A stretch of 64,000 nucleotides of DNA from DASYPQ01 sp036006425 (GCA_036006425.1 DASYPQ010000014.1:62001-126000); one strand, 5' to 3'. Counted from the stretch's first letter, positions 8,251 through 16,609 are shown. Translations and numbers: made by a program. The notes: generated from the letters alone by a model not told the origin.

Positions 8251-10088
8251 CATCGGTTCGTCGCCAGGAGGTCGTGCGTGAGCCTGCACGTCGCGAGCAG
8301 GCGGCGCTCGAGCAGATCGAATTCCTCCGGGGCGACGTCGCTCGCGAGCGCGTGCGTGTCGATGCGCTCGGCGAGCGAGTGCTGGAGGCATCCGCGCTCG
8401 GAGAGGATCCCCATCACGAGTCCCTTGTTCACGACGACCGTCGTCGGCGCGCGTGCGAGCAGGCCCGGAGCCATCGCCGCGAAGGCGTCGTCGAACCCGA
8501 GCGTGTCGACGATCCACGGCAGGCAATCGAGCTGCGAGCGCGGCACGGCGCAGCGGCCGGGGCGGATCCCGGCGCCGACGAGGAGGAACGGGATCCGGAA
8601 CTGGTCCCGCAGGTTCGCGTCCATCGACGTCCTCCACACGTGGTCGGCGCAGACGAGGAACACGGTGTTCTCGTACCAGCGACGGTTCCGCGCGCCGTCG
8701 AAGAACCGTCCGAGGGCCCAATCGGAGTAGCGCAGCGTGTTCACGTACCCGTTCTCGCCCTCGGGCTCGTGCGGGACCGCGTGGAAGTCGTCGCCCGGAT
8801 CGGCGTAGGGCGAGTGCGTCGTCCCCGTGACCACGAACGCGAGGAACGGCTTCTCGAACTCGTCCATCCGGTCGAGCGCGAACGCGAGCGTCTCGCCGTC
8901 CCAGCCGAACTTCGGCTCGACGTCCGCGGTCGTCGCGTGGGGCGGCACGTCCTCCATGCCGAAGAAGTGCGCGAATCCGAGGGCCGCAGCGACCGAATCC
9001 ATGTAGTAGGAACGGCGCCGCGCGCCCTGCACGAACAAGGTGTCGTAGCCGTGCCCCGCGGCGATCGCGCCGATGCGCGTGATGTTCGAGAGCTCGAGCC
9101 CGAACCCGAGCTCGGAGACGCCGGGCACGGACGGGACGCCGGCGAGGATCGCCTGGACGGCGCCGATGCTCCGCTGGCTCGCCGCGAACGCGTCGTCGAA
9201 CAGCAGTCCTTCCTTCGCGACGCGGTCGAATTCCGGCGTGTGGCCGAGCGGGTGCTCGCGGTAGCTGTCGACGTAGCGCACGTCCCAGCTCTCGAGCAGG
9301 AGCACGACGACGTTCTTGCGCGTCGGATGCGCGTCCGCGCTGCGGCGCACGAGCGGGAACTCCTCGTCGGGGAGATCGAGCGCCGCGCGCGCCTCATCGA
9401 GCGTGATCGCCATCTCGGGTGCCGAGCCCCGCGCCGACGCGCGCAGCGCCGTGTAGGCTCCGTTGAGGCTCAGATTGCCGGCGGCGAAGCTCTGGCCGCG
9501 GAACGCGTCGACGGCGGCGAGCGCCTTGCCAGAGAACGAGCCCCGGATCGCGAGCGCGGTCGCGAGCAGGAGCACCACGAACGCCCCGCGCGGAGGGCGC
9601 GCGTCCGTCCGCGCCCGCGCGATCACGCGGCTCCAGCAGAGCGCGCCGACGACGAGCAGCGCGAGGATCGCCGTCAGCGCGAGACCGTGATCGCGGACGG
9701 CCACCTCCGCGAGGTAGTCGAGGTCCGCAGTCATCAGGAGCAGCTCGTTCCCGACGTGCCGGTGGACGTGCGCGTAGTAGACGAGGTCCCCGGCGAGCAC
9801 GAGGACTGCGGGAACGAACAGCGCGTACGCGACCCAGGCCCACACGCGGACCCAGCCGCGGCGCGCGGCGATCGGCAGCGGCAGGTTGAGCATCGCGAGC
9901 GGCACCGCGAACACGATCGCGACGACGGCGAGGTCGAAGCGGATGCCGCGGACGAACGCGAGGAGCACGTCGCGCGCGCCGAGCTCGGCGAAATCGCCGT
10001 GGTAGACGAGGAAGAGCGCGAGACGTCCCGCCACGAAGACGACGAGGGCGGCCGCGAGAAGGACGAGACTCTTCGCGAGACGCGTCAC
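8211..10088 (-). CDS. LTA synthase-like (sulfatase-superfamily) membrane phosphotransferase
   Basis: A 625-residue protein with GTG start. The first about 200 residues hold five hydrophobic segments. An extracytoplasmic alkaline-phosphatase/sulfatase-fold domain follows, with LLLESW (metal Glu), the nucleophile region ASQRSIGAVQAI, GTTHSPY and CADH (metal Asp-His). Family members transfer glycerol-phosphate or similar groups to glycans or lipids on the outer face of the membrane. At the nucleophile position relatives have Thr (R-T-V/R-G); here it is Ser. It is the last gene of the BMC/aldolase operon, abutting the aldolase stop without a gap. Its final 12-13 codons and stop are supplied by the RAYT element's right repeat. 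Confidence 0.82.
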   Translation of the reverse strand: MTRLAKSLVLLAAALVVFVAGRLALFLVYHGDFAELGARDVLLAFVRGIRFDLAVVAIVFAVPLAMLNLPLPIAARRGWVRVWAWVAYALFVPAVLVLAGDLVYYAHVHRHVGNELLLMTADLDYLAEVAVRDHGLALTAILALLVVGALCWSRVIARARTDARPPRGAFVVLLLATALAIRGSFSGKALAAVDAFRGQSFAAGNLSLNGAYTALRASARGSAPEMAITLDEARAALDLPDEEFPLVRRSADAHPTRKNVVVLLLESWDVRYVDSYREHPLGHTPEFDRVAKEGLLFDDAFAASQRSIGAVQAILAGVPSVPGVSELGFGLELSNITRIGAIAAGHGYDTLFVQGARRRSYYMDSVAAALGFAHFFGMEDVPPHATTADVEPKFGWDGETLAFALDRMDEFEKPFLAFVVTGTTHSPYADPGDDFHAVPHEPEGENGYVNTLRYSDWALGRFFDGARNRRWYENTVFLVCADHVWRTSMDANLRDQFRIPFLLVGAGIRPGRCAVPRSQLDCLPWIVDTLGFDDAFAAMAPGLLARAPTTVVVNKGLVMGILSERGCLQHSLAERIDTHALASDVAPEEFDLLERRLLATCRLTHDLLATNRWYGARAVSQRFPH

Positions 10089-10820
10089 TCAAGGCCTGGG
10101 TCGCGGCTCCGCGGCGCACGAGTTCTCGAGCGTGTTCACGCTCCGGATCCCGAGCGTCGACCGCGTGCCGAGGAGCTTCTTCACCGCGTCCGGCGAGAGC
10201 GCGTTGACCCGGCCGAGGCAGTGCGCGAGCCACAGGATCTTCGCCGTGTGCTCCAGCATGTCGAGCTTCTTGAACGCGTCGAGAAGGTTCGAGCCGAGCG
10301 TCACCGACCCGTGGTTCTGCATCACGAGCGTGTCCGAGCACTTCACGATCTGCCGGATCGACTCGGGGAGCTCGTCGGTCCCCGGCGTGCCGTACGGAGC
10401 GGTCGGGATCCCGCCGATCGTCACGATGATCTCGGGGATGATCGGCGTCTGCATGTCGATCCCGGCGATCGTCAGCGCCACGGCGTGCGGCGGGTGGCAA
10501 TGGAGCACCGCGCGCATCTCCGGCCGCTCGCGGTAGGCGACGAGGTGGATGCCCACTTCCGTCGAGCACTTCGGCCCGCCGTCGAGCACGCGGCCGGCGA
10601 GGTCGATGTGCGCGAGGTGCTGGGCGGAGAGGAACCCCTTCATCGCCCCGGCCGGCGTGATGAGCACCGTCCCGTCCGTCATGCGCGCCGAGATGTTGCC
10701 GTCGGCCCCGACGATGAATCCCTTCGAGTACGCGAGCTTGCCGATCTCGCAGATCGCGTTGCGGAGCCGCGCTTCCTCTTCGCTCCAGCCGCGGCTCGCG
10801 GCGAGGTCTTCGATGCTCAA
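10089..10820 (-). CDS. Class II aldolase (L-fuculose-phosphate aldolase-like), BMC-associated
   Basis: A 243-residue zinc aldolase/adducin-fold enzyme. It shows the phosphate-site GNIS (41-44), general acid E88 (STEVGIH), zinc ligands H107 and H109 (HCHPPHA) and H170 (QNHGS). Characterised relatives cleave fuculose-1-phosphate or rhamnulose-1-phosphate to DHAP and lactaldehyde. In planctomycete and verrucomicrobial microcompartment loci such an aldolase provides the lactaldehyde. The TTG start overlaps the stop of the adjacent vertex-protein gene, implying translational coupling. The C-terminal about 35 residues extend past the catalytic core and could be a targeting tail, which is speculative. 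The sugar substrate cannot be read from sequence alone. Confidence 0.88.
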   Translation of the reverse strand: MSIEDLAASRGWSEEEARLRNAICEIGKLAYSKGFIVGADGNISARMTDGTVLITPAGAMKGFLSAQHLAHIDLAGRVLDGGPKCSTEVGIHLVAYRERPEMRAVLHCHPPHAVALTIAGIDMQTPIIPEIIVTIGGIPTAPYGTPGTDELPESIRQIVKCSDTLVMQNHGSVTLGSNLLDAFKKLDMLEHTAKILWLAHCLGRVNALSPDAVKKLLGTRSTLGIRSVNTLENSCAAEPRPRP

Positions 10821-11122
10821 GGCGTGCGCTCCGTGTGGTCGTACGCGAGCTTCCCGCGCACCTCCACGTAGTCGACCAGTCCGACGATCACCGTCTTCAC
10901 CGCTCCATTCGGATCCCCGAGGATCTGGCGCGCGGAGCTCCCTTCGTCGATCACGAGGACGCGATCGCCGACACCGGCTTGCGCGCGATCGATGCCGATG
11001 CGCGTCTTGCCCGTCGGCCTCCCGTCGGGGGTCACGGGCCGCAACGCGAGCAGCTTCTCGCCGTCGAGGATCCGGATCTGCACGGTCGAGACGACGGTCC
11101 CGACGACCTCCGCGAGGAACAT
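10817..11122 (-). CDS. BMC vertex protein 1 (EutN/CcmL, BMC-P)
   Basis: A 101-residue EutN/CcmL-family protein, which assembles as a pentamer capping microcompartment shell vertices. It opens with MFLAEVVGTVVST and carries the family's AGVGDRVLV and EGSSARQIL stretches (the GSSAR signature) and a hydrophobic VIVGLVDYVEV strand. The ATG at 11122 overlaps the stop of vertex gene 2 by one base, and its own stop overlaps the TTG of the aldolase. Of the three copies this is one of two keeping the GSSAR signature. Confidence 0.92.
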   Translation of the reverse strand: MFLAEVVGTVVSTVQIRILDGEKLLALRPVTPDGRPTGKTRIGIDRAQAGVGDRVLVIDEGSSARQILGDPNGAVKTVIVGLVDYVEVRGKLAYDHTERTP

Positions 11123-11418
11123 CAGGCTTCCTCCAGCGCGGCGAGGTCGACGGCGCCGATCGCCGCCTCCTCCACGTATCCGGTGATCGCCGCGTCGACC
11201 GGCACGAAGGTCTCCGGGCACGCGAGCGCGCCTTCGCGTCCGTCGACGAAGTGCACGAGGTCTCCCGGTCCGCTCGAGATCGCGGCCGCGGCGACGAGCG
11301 GGTCGCCCATCGCCTCGCCGGTCTCGTCGAGCGGCTGGATCCATTGCATCGCGACGCCGTCGAGCCCGGTGCTGCGGGTCGTGGCGACGACGCGTCCGAT
11401 CACGCGCGCGAGGTACAT
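11122..11418 (-). CDS. BMC vertex protein 2 (EutN/CcmL, BMC-P), divergent
   Basis: A 98-residue member of the EutN/CcmL family (MYLARVIGRVVATTRS opening; C-terminal IGAVDL strand). It lacks the GSSAR signature: the equivalent stretch reads FVDGREGAL, and the preceding glycine-rich turn is SSGPGDLV. This divergence suggests a specialised subunit, perhaps one occupying only some vertices. One-base TGATG-type overlaps join it to both neighbours. The same frame stays open upstream to 12621, but that part is antisense to nothing functional and in the wrong frame for the PpiC gene. Confidence 0.88.
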   Translation of the reverse strand: MYLARVIGRVVATTRSTGLDGVAMQWIQPLDETGEAMGDPLVAAAAISSGPGDLVHFVDGREGALACPETFVPVDAAITGYVEEAAIGAVDLAALEEA

Positions 11419-11714
11419 CAGCTCGCCCACTTCTCGTAGACGTTCGCGCCGCCGAGGTCCCACGAGTCGACGATCGCCATGATCACGGCGTCGCAGGGGC
11501 GGTTCTCGGTCAGGCTCGTCTGGCGCGCGCTGGATCCGGTCGCGTAGAGCACCATCTCCTCCATCCCGGCGCCGACGCCGTCGACCGCGACGACGTACTG
11601 GTCCTTCGGCTTGTTCCACAGGTCGTGGACCTGGACGAGCAGGAGCTTGCGGTTCTCCAGCTTCTCGTCCTTGCGCGTCGCGACGACGCTTCCGACCACC
11701 TTTCCGATCAGCAT
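11418..11714 (-). CDS. BMC vertex protein 3 (EutN/CcmL, BMC-P)
   Basis: A 98-residue EutN/CcmL protein and the most canonical of the three: MLIGKVVGSVVATRK, then KLLLVQVHDL, VAVDGVGAGMEEMVL and GSSARQ. It is the first of the three vertex genes in transcription order and lies 15 bp after the PpiC-like gene. Three non-identical EutN paralogues in a row is the arrangement known from planctomycete/verrucomicrobial BMC loci. Confidence 0.93.
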   Translation of the reverse strand: MLIGKVVGSVVATRKDEKLENRKLLLVQVHDLWNKPKDQYVVAVDGVGAGMEEMVLYATGSSARQTSLTENRPCDAVIMAIVDSWDLGGANVYEKWAS

Positions 11715-11729
11715 CCCTCGTCTTCTTCC

Positions 11730-13133
11730 TCAGGGCGTCTCGAACACCGTCACGACGCTCGTCCGCGGCAGGGTCTCGTCCAGGAACTTCTTGCGGAGCT
11801 CGCGGTGGACCTGGATGGCCATCGTATCCCAGGTCGGTGTCTCCCGGCGCGCGCCGAGCCACAGGAGCGTGGCGCCGGTCGGCACGCGGATCGGCCCGAC
11901 GAGGCTCTGGGCCGGATCGCGGCCTGCTCCCGCGCCCGCCGGAGCGTGCAGCGCCTTCGCGACGGCGTCGCGGATCTCGACCGGCACGCGCTCGCTGCCG
12001 GCGCTCACGAGCCCGAGCGCTCCGCCGTTCGCGCGCGTTCCCGCGTCCTCCGAGCGCTCGCGCGCGATGCGCTGGAAGTCCTCGAAGGAGCGGATGTCCT
12101 TCGCGAGTTTCGCAAGCTCGCCCTCGGCGTCCTGGAACGAGCGCGGATTCAGATCGTTCTTGAACTGCGCTCCGCGCAGATAGACCATCGAGGTCTCGAT
12201 CGCGGCGCCGTACTGCCCGTCGAAGTGCGCGCGGTCGGCCTCGTACGTGCGCTTCAGCCCGTCCGGCCCGGCCGTGCGATCCACCCAGAGCCGCGCCAAC
12301 GCCGCGATCCGGATCGCCGGATCGTCGCGGATCGTGTCGAGCACGTTCCCCTGCGCGGCGACGAGCTTCTCCCACGAGACGCCCTTGTTCCGCGGATCGG
12401 CCGCGGCGTCGTCGCGGCGGCGCGCGATCTCGTCGTCGATCGCCTTGTCGAGCGTCTTGGGCGCGAGATCGGGCATCTTCGCGAGGACGCGCTGGAGCAG
12501 GAGGAGCTGGTAGCAGTCCTCGTGGAGGTCCGCGGGCGGCAGGCGCCGCCGCAGCGTGCGCACGAGATCCTGCACCTGGATCGTGAAATCCGAGCAGCGC
12601 GCGACGACCCCGTCCGTCCACGGCGGCGGGAGCTCCCGGTACTCGCGGTCGCGCATCGCCTCGTCCATCCAGAGCTCCTGCTGCTCGCCCTTGACCTCGG
12701 CGCGGTCGTCGAGGCCGAGCGCGCGGCGGGTCAACGTCTCCTGGACGAACGAGAGCACGAGGAAGCGGCGGAACTCGCTCGTCGAGAGGCGCGCGCGCTT
12801 CATGAGCCCGGCGATGCCGTCCTTGTCGCCCGAGGCCTTCACCTGCTCGTCGAGATCCTTCCAGCGCTTGTCGACGACGGCGTCGGGGACCTGGATCCCG
12901 CGCTCCTTCGCCAGGCGGTCGAGCACCATCGATTGCGCGAGGTGCTTCAGCGAGTCGCGCCCGTCCTTCGAGAGGATGCGCCGCGAGCGGATCAGCGGAT
13001 CGAGATCCTTCCAGAGCAGGCGGGTCTCGCCCGCGCGCGCGGCGACTTCGTCGTCGGAGTAGCTCGGACCGGCGTCACCCTGGCCGCGGGCGAGGGCGAT
13101 CGCCGCGCAGGCGAGGAGGAGCCAGGCTTTCAC
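11730..13133 (-). CDS. Exported PpiC/SurA-type peptidyl-prolyl isomerase
   Basis: A 467-residue protein when read from the GTG at 13133, which places a clean signal peptide (KAWLLLACAAIALARGQ) at the N-terminus. An upstream TTG at 13169 would bury it behind 12 residues. The middle (about 30-260) is a helical SurA-N-like chaperone region. The C-terminal third holds a parvulin domain recognisable by NGGALGLVSAGSERVP, the following EIRDAVAKALHAPAG and GPIRVPTGATLLWL. It should act on exported proteins in the periplasm, so its tight linkage (15 bp) to cytoplasmic microcompartment genes is odd and may be positional only. Confidence 0.8.
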   Translation of the reverse strand: MKAWLLLACAAIALARGQGDAGPSYSDDEVAARAGETRLLWKDLDPLIRSRRILSKDGRDSLKHLAQSMVLDRLAKERGIQVPDAVVDKRWKDLDEQVKASGDKDGIAGLMKRARLSTSEFRRFLVLSFVQETLTRRALGLDDRAEVKGEQQELWMDEAMRDREYRELPPPWTDGVVARCSDFTIQVQDLVRTLRRRLPPADLHEDCYQLLLLQRVLAKMPDLAPKTLDKAIDDEIARRRDDAAADPRNKGVSWEKLVAAQGNVLDTIRDDPAIRIAALARLWVDRTAGPDGLKRTYEADRAHFDGQYGAAIETSMVYLRGAQFKNDLNPRSFQDAEGELAKLAKDIRSFEDFQRIARERSEDAGTRANGGALGLVSAGSERVPVEIRDAVAKALHAPAGAGAGRDPAQSLVGPIRVPTGATLLWLGARRETPTWDTMAIQVHRELRKKFLDETLPRTSVVTVFETP

Positions 13134-13175
13134 GCGCCGGAGGATATCGGCGCGGCGCCGGAGCGGCAAAGCCGT

Positions 13176-14216
13176 CTAGGTCTCGATGTCGAACACCGGC
13201 CGGTCGTCCGCGATGCGGGCCCGCGCCAGCCCGCGCCCCGAGCGGGACCGCTCGCGCGAGAGACCGACGATCGTCTCGGCGAGGAGCGCCTCGATCTCCT
13301 TGCGCACGGTGCGGACGATGCCGCGCGCGCCGTGCTCCGCCGAGAATCCGCGCGCAGCGATCCAGCGCGCGATCTCCGGCCCGAAGGCGACGCGGAGCCC
13401 GGCCTTGCGCGAGCGCACGGCGAGCTCCTGCAGCTGCATCCGCGCGATCCGCTCGGCGCCCTCGCGCCCGATCTCGTCGAACACGACCGTCTCGTCGACG
13501 CGGCCGAGCAGCTCCGGGCTGAAACGGCGCTCGAGGGCCTCGACCGCGATCGAGCGGAGGCGTTCCGGTCCGAGGCTCGGCGCGCGCTCGAATCCGAGCG
13601 TGCGGCCGGCGGCCGACATCTCGAACGCGCCCGCGTTCGAGGTCAGGATCACGATCGAGCGCTCGAACGACGCCCGCATTCCGCGCCCGTCGGTCAACGC
13701 GCCCTCGTCGAGGATCGACAGGAGCACGCCGTGGAGGCGCGGGTGCGCCTTCTCGACCTCGTCGAACAGCACGATGCGCGCCGGATTCTCGATCAGCGCG
13801 CGCGTCAGGTACCCGCCGTCCTCGTGTCCGACGAATCCCGGGGGCGAGCCGAGGAGCCGCGCGTGCTCGTGCGGCAGCGCGTACTCGCCGCAGTCGATGC
13901 GCACGAGGGCCTTTGGGTCCGGCCCGAAGAGCTCGCGCGCGAGCGCTTCGGCGAGCGCCGTCTTCCCCGTGCCGGTGCGGCCGAGGAACAGGAGGTTCGC
14001 GAGTGGGCGCCCGGGCGCGGCGAGGCCGGACGCGGCGCGCTCCACGGCGCGGACGACGGCCGCGATCGCGCGGTCCTGCCCGACGATTCCGCGCGCGAGG
14101 CGCCGCTGCATGCCGCGCGCCTTCCAGCGCAGGCGCTGCTCGAACTCGGCGAGTTCGAACGCGGGGGCCGCGCGGCGCAGCGCGCGTCTTCCGATCCGGC
14201 TTCGTGCAGGTTCCAT
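13176..14216 (-). CDS. Single-ring Clp/Hsp100-type AAA+ ATPase (ClpB D2-like)
   Basis: A 346-residue stand-alone AAA+ module equal to the second ring of ClpA/ClpB. It has Walker A GRTGTGKT (79-86), the substrate-gripping pore loop as GSPPGFVGHEDGGYLT, Walker B IVLFDEVEKAHP, sensor-1 ILTSNAG, the RRFSPELLGRVDETVVF arginine-finger region, and a C-terminal small domain ending in the sensor-2 GARGIVR stretch. There is no N-domain, first ring or IGF/L tripeptide for ClpP docking, so it is probably a remodelling unfoldase. It heads the minus-strand operon containing the PpiC protein and the BMC genes, 42 bp from the next start. Confidence 0.82.
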   Translation of the reverse strand: MEPARSRIGRRALRRAAPAFELAEFEQRLRWKARGMQRRLARGIVGQDRAIAAVVRAVERAASGLAAPGRPLANLLFLGRTGTGKTALAEALARELFGPDPKALVRIDCGEYALPHEHARLLGSPPGFVGHEDGGYLTRALIENPARIVLFDEVEKAHPRLHGVLLSILDEGALTDGRGMRASFERSIVILTSNAGAFEMSAAGRTLGFERAPSLGPERLRSIAVEALERRFSPELLGRVDETVVFDEIGREGAERIARMQLQELAVRSRKAGLRVAFGPEIARWIAARGFSAEHGARGIVRTVRKEIEALLAETIVGLSRERSRSGRGLARARIADDRPVFDIET

Positions 14217-14330
14217 GGAGGGGTCGCGCGGAAGGGAGCGCGCACAGCTTCCCTTTCGGTAGCTCGCGGATCCGGACTTGGGCGGATCCGTGTGAGACTT
14301 CGAGGGGCGGCGTCCGATAGCATTTCATTC

Positions 14331-15407
14331 ATGTCCGCCGAAGCCGACGTCCCGTTCCTCGCGCTGCTCGTGCACCGCGGTCACCTCCCTCGGGAGCGTG
14401 CCGAGGAATTGCTGCCGGACCTCAAGCGCGGGGCCGGTCTCGACCGACTGCTCGTCGAGCGCGTCGGCTGGGATCCGGAGAAGGTCGCGCGTCTCCGTCG
14501 CACGCGCGCGGGAGAGATCCCCGAGATCCCCGGCTTCGAGATCCTCGGCAAGCTCGGCACGGGCGGCACCGCCGACGTGTTCCGCGCGCGCGAGAAGAAG
14601 ACCGGCGCCGTGATCGCGCTGAAGATCCTGAAGGACGAGTGCGCGCGGAAGAAGGCGACGCTCGCGGCGTTCATCGGCGAGGCGCGACTGCTCCAGAAGC
14701 TCGAGCACCCCGGCCTCGTCAAGGGGCTCGGCGTCGCCCGGTACGGCGAGACCTATTTCTCGAAGCTCGAGTGCATCGAAGGCTCGACGCTGCTCGAGAT
14801 GCTCGAGGCCGGCCAGCCGTTCTCCGAGGCCGCGGCCTTGCGCGCGATCCTCGCCGCGGCGGAGGTGCTCGCGTACCTCGCCGGCGAGAACGTCGTCCAC
14901 CGCGACGTGAAGCCCGGGAACCTGATGCTCACGCACGACGGCTCGATCAAGCTGATCGACCTCGGTTTCGCGGGGCGCCCGGACGAAGCCCCGGGCGACG
15001 AGGACACCGCGGTCGGGACCGTCGCGTACCTCTCGCCCGAGCAGGCGCGCGGCGGCGCCGCCGCGGACCTGCGCAGCGACGTGTACAGCCTCGGCGTCAC
15101 GCTCTTCCACCTCGTCGTCGGGCGCCTGCCGTTCGACAGCAGCAGCGACGCGGCGATCCTGCGCATGCAGGTGATGCAGTCGCTCTCGTCTCCCGAGCTC
15201 AAGAGCCGCGGGCTGTCGCCGCACCTCCACTACTTCGTCGAGAAGATGATGGCCAAGGAAGCGGAGCTCCGTTACCAGTCGTGGGACGAGCTGCTCGCCG
15301 ACATCCGCGCGCAGCTCGAGGGGCGCGAGCGCCTCGACTTCGACCGCGGGACCGAAGGGGAGGGGACGACCACCCAGCGCGGTCCGCGGCGCCGGCGCAA
15401 GTTCTGA
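14331..15407 (+). CDS. Hanks-type serine/threonine protein kinase
   Basis: A 358-residue soluble kinase. An N-terminal about 65-residue helical region precedes the kinase domain: Gly-loop GTGGTADVF, ATP-lysine K98 (IALKIL), catalytic HRDVKPGN (H190, D192), metal motif DLG in place of DFG (D210), and the SPEQAR activation-segment end. No membrane segment or sensor domain follows; the tail is basic. The stop is 2 bp before the GTG of the peptidase-MA-like gene, so the two are surely co-translated and may be functionally linked. It is divergent from the AAA+ gene, sharing a 114-bp intergenic region. Confidence 0.92.
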   Translation: MSAEADVPFLALLVHRGHLPRERAEELLPDLKRGAGLDRLLVERVGWDPEKVARLRRTRAGEIPEIPGFEILGKLGTGGTADVFRAREKKTGAVIALKILKDECARKKATLAAFIGEARLLQKLEHPGLVKGLGVARYGETYFSKLECIEGSTLLEMLEAGQPFSEAAALRAILAAAEVLAYLAGENVVHRDVKPGNLMLTHDGSIKLIDLGFAGRPDEAPGDEDTAVGTVAYLSPEQARGGAAADLRSDVYSLGVTLFHLVVGRLPFDSSSDAAILRMQVMQSLSSPELKSRGLSPHLHYFVEKMMAKEAELRYQSWDELLADIRAQLEGRERLDFDRGTEGEGTTTQRGPRRRRKF

Positions 15408-15409
15408 TC

Positions 15410-16609
15410 GTGAGTCCGCGCGCCACCGTGTTCGTCGCCGGCTTCTTCGCGCTGTGCGCGGGGATCGCGGTGGGCGTGCTCAAGTTCCGCGCGCCTGCGC
15501 GCGGCGCGGTGCAGCCGGCCGCCGCGCCGACCCGCGAGCCGGAGCCCGACCGCTCCGCGACGCGCCGCGCGATCGCGCCGCTCGCGCCGGAAAAGCTCGT
15601 GCCCGCCTCCGCCGGCGTCGAGGTGCGCTGGGCGCAGCTCAATCGCGAAGCGATCACCGCGCTCGACGCCGGCGATCTCGAGAAGGCGGTCGATGCGTTC
15701 GAACGCTGCCACGCGGCGGTTCCCGGCGAGCCGGTGTTCACGTCGAATCTCGCCGAGGCCTACGCCCGCCTTTCGACGCGCGAGGAGGAGCAGGGGACCG
15801 AGGCCGCGCGGGCGCTCTCGGTGAAGCACCTCGAGCGCGCCGTCGAGCTCGCGCCGAAGCGCGAGGACCTCGCGAAGCACCTCGCGCAGGTCCGCCGGCT
15901 CGCGGACTCGGAGAAGGGCTTCTACATGGAGCCTTCCGAGCACTTCGAGCTCTCCTACGACGGCGCGCGCAGGGACATCCTGTGGAGCTCCTCGGACATC
16001 ACGCGGAAGCTCGAAGCCGCCTACCAGGACTTCGGCGAGCTGTTCGGCGTCTGGCCGGTCGAGGCCGGCCGGTCGAGGATTCGCGTCGTCCTGTACAAGA
16101 AGAACGCCTTCCACGAGGCGACCGGGATGGGCCACTGGGCGGCCGGACTCTTCGACGGAGCGATCCGGGTCCCGATCGAGGACCTCGGGCGCGAGCAGGC
16201 GACGCTCGAGCGCGTGCTCCGGCACGAGGTCGCGCACGCGTTCGTGCGCGCGTCCGGCGGCGACCGCGTGCCCGGCTGGCTCAACGAAGGCCTCGCGCAA
16301 TGGCTCGAGTTCCCGTTCGTCGTCGACCGCGGCCGCGCGGTCGAAGCCGCGCGCGTGCGCCTGCGCGGCGCGAAGCTCGTGCCGCTCGGAGAGCTGCAGT
16401 CCTCGCTCGGCGAGAACCGCACCGACGCCGAGGTCGCGCTCGCCTACACCGAGGCGCTCGCGTTGTGCGGATGGATCGAGTCCTCGTTCGGCGAGCGCCT
16501 GCTGTTCGACATGGTCACCGCGTCGAAGACGGACGAGGGCTGGCGCGGCGTGTTCCGGAGCCGGACGGGCACCGACATCGACGCGGTCCTCGCGGAGTTG
16601 CCCCGATAG
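15410..16609 (+). CDS. Membrane-anchored TPR / peptidase MA-like metalloprotease
   Basis: A 399-residue protein starting at the GTG at 15410. It has an N-terminal membrane anchor (about 5-24), a Pro/Ala linker, TPR-like helices (about 70-160), then a gluzincin domain with HEVAH (H272, E273, H276) and the third ligand in NEGLAQWLE (E293). This is the peptidase-MA-like arrangement. The active site should face the periplasm. Only 2 bp separate it from the kinase gene upstream, which could regulate it or share a signalling pathway, though the kinase is cytoplasmic and the protease is not. A hairpin starts 8 bp after the stop. Confidence 0.85.
   Translation: MSPRATVFVAGFFALCAGIAVGVLKFRAPARGAVQPAAAPTREPEPDRSATRRAIAPLAPEKLVPASAGVEVRWAQLNREAITALDAGDLEKAVDAFERCHAAVPGEPVFTSNLAEAYARLSTREEEQGTEAARALSVKHLERAVELAPKREDLAKHLAQVRRLADSEKGFYMEPSEHFELSYDGARRDILWSSSDITRKLEAAYQDFGELFGVWPVEAGRSRIRVVLYKKNAFHEATGMGHWAAGLFDGAIRVPIEDLGREQATLERVLRHEVAHAFVRASGGDRVPGWLNEGLAQWLEFPFVVDRGRAVEAARVRLRGAKLVPLGELQSSLGENRTDAEVALAYTEALALCGWIESSFGERLLFDMVTASKTDEGWRGVFRSRTGTDIDAVLAELPR

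Noticed and set aside
8211..14216. A BMC-H hexamer gene hidden in an alternative frame
   Set aside because: I read all frames of this region and found no sequence with the BMC-H fold's typical short alpha/beta pattern; remaining frames are shadows.
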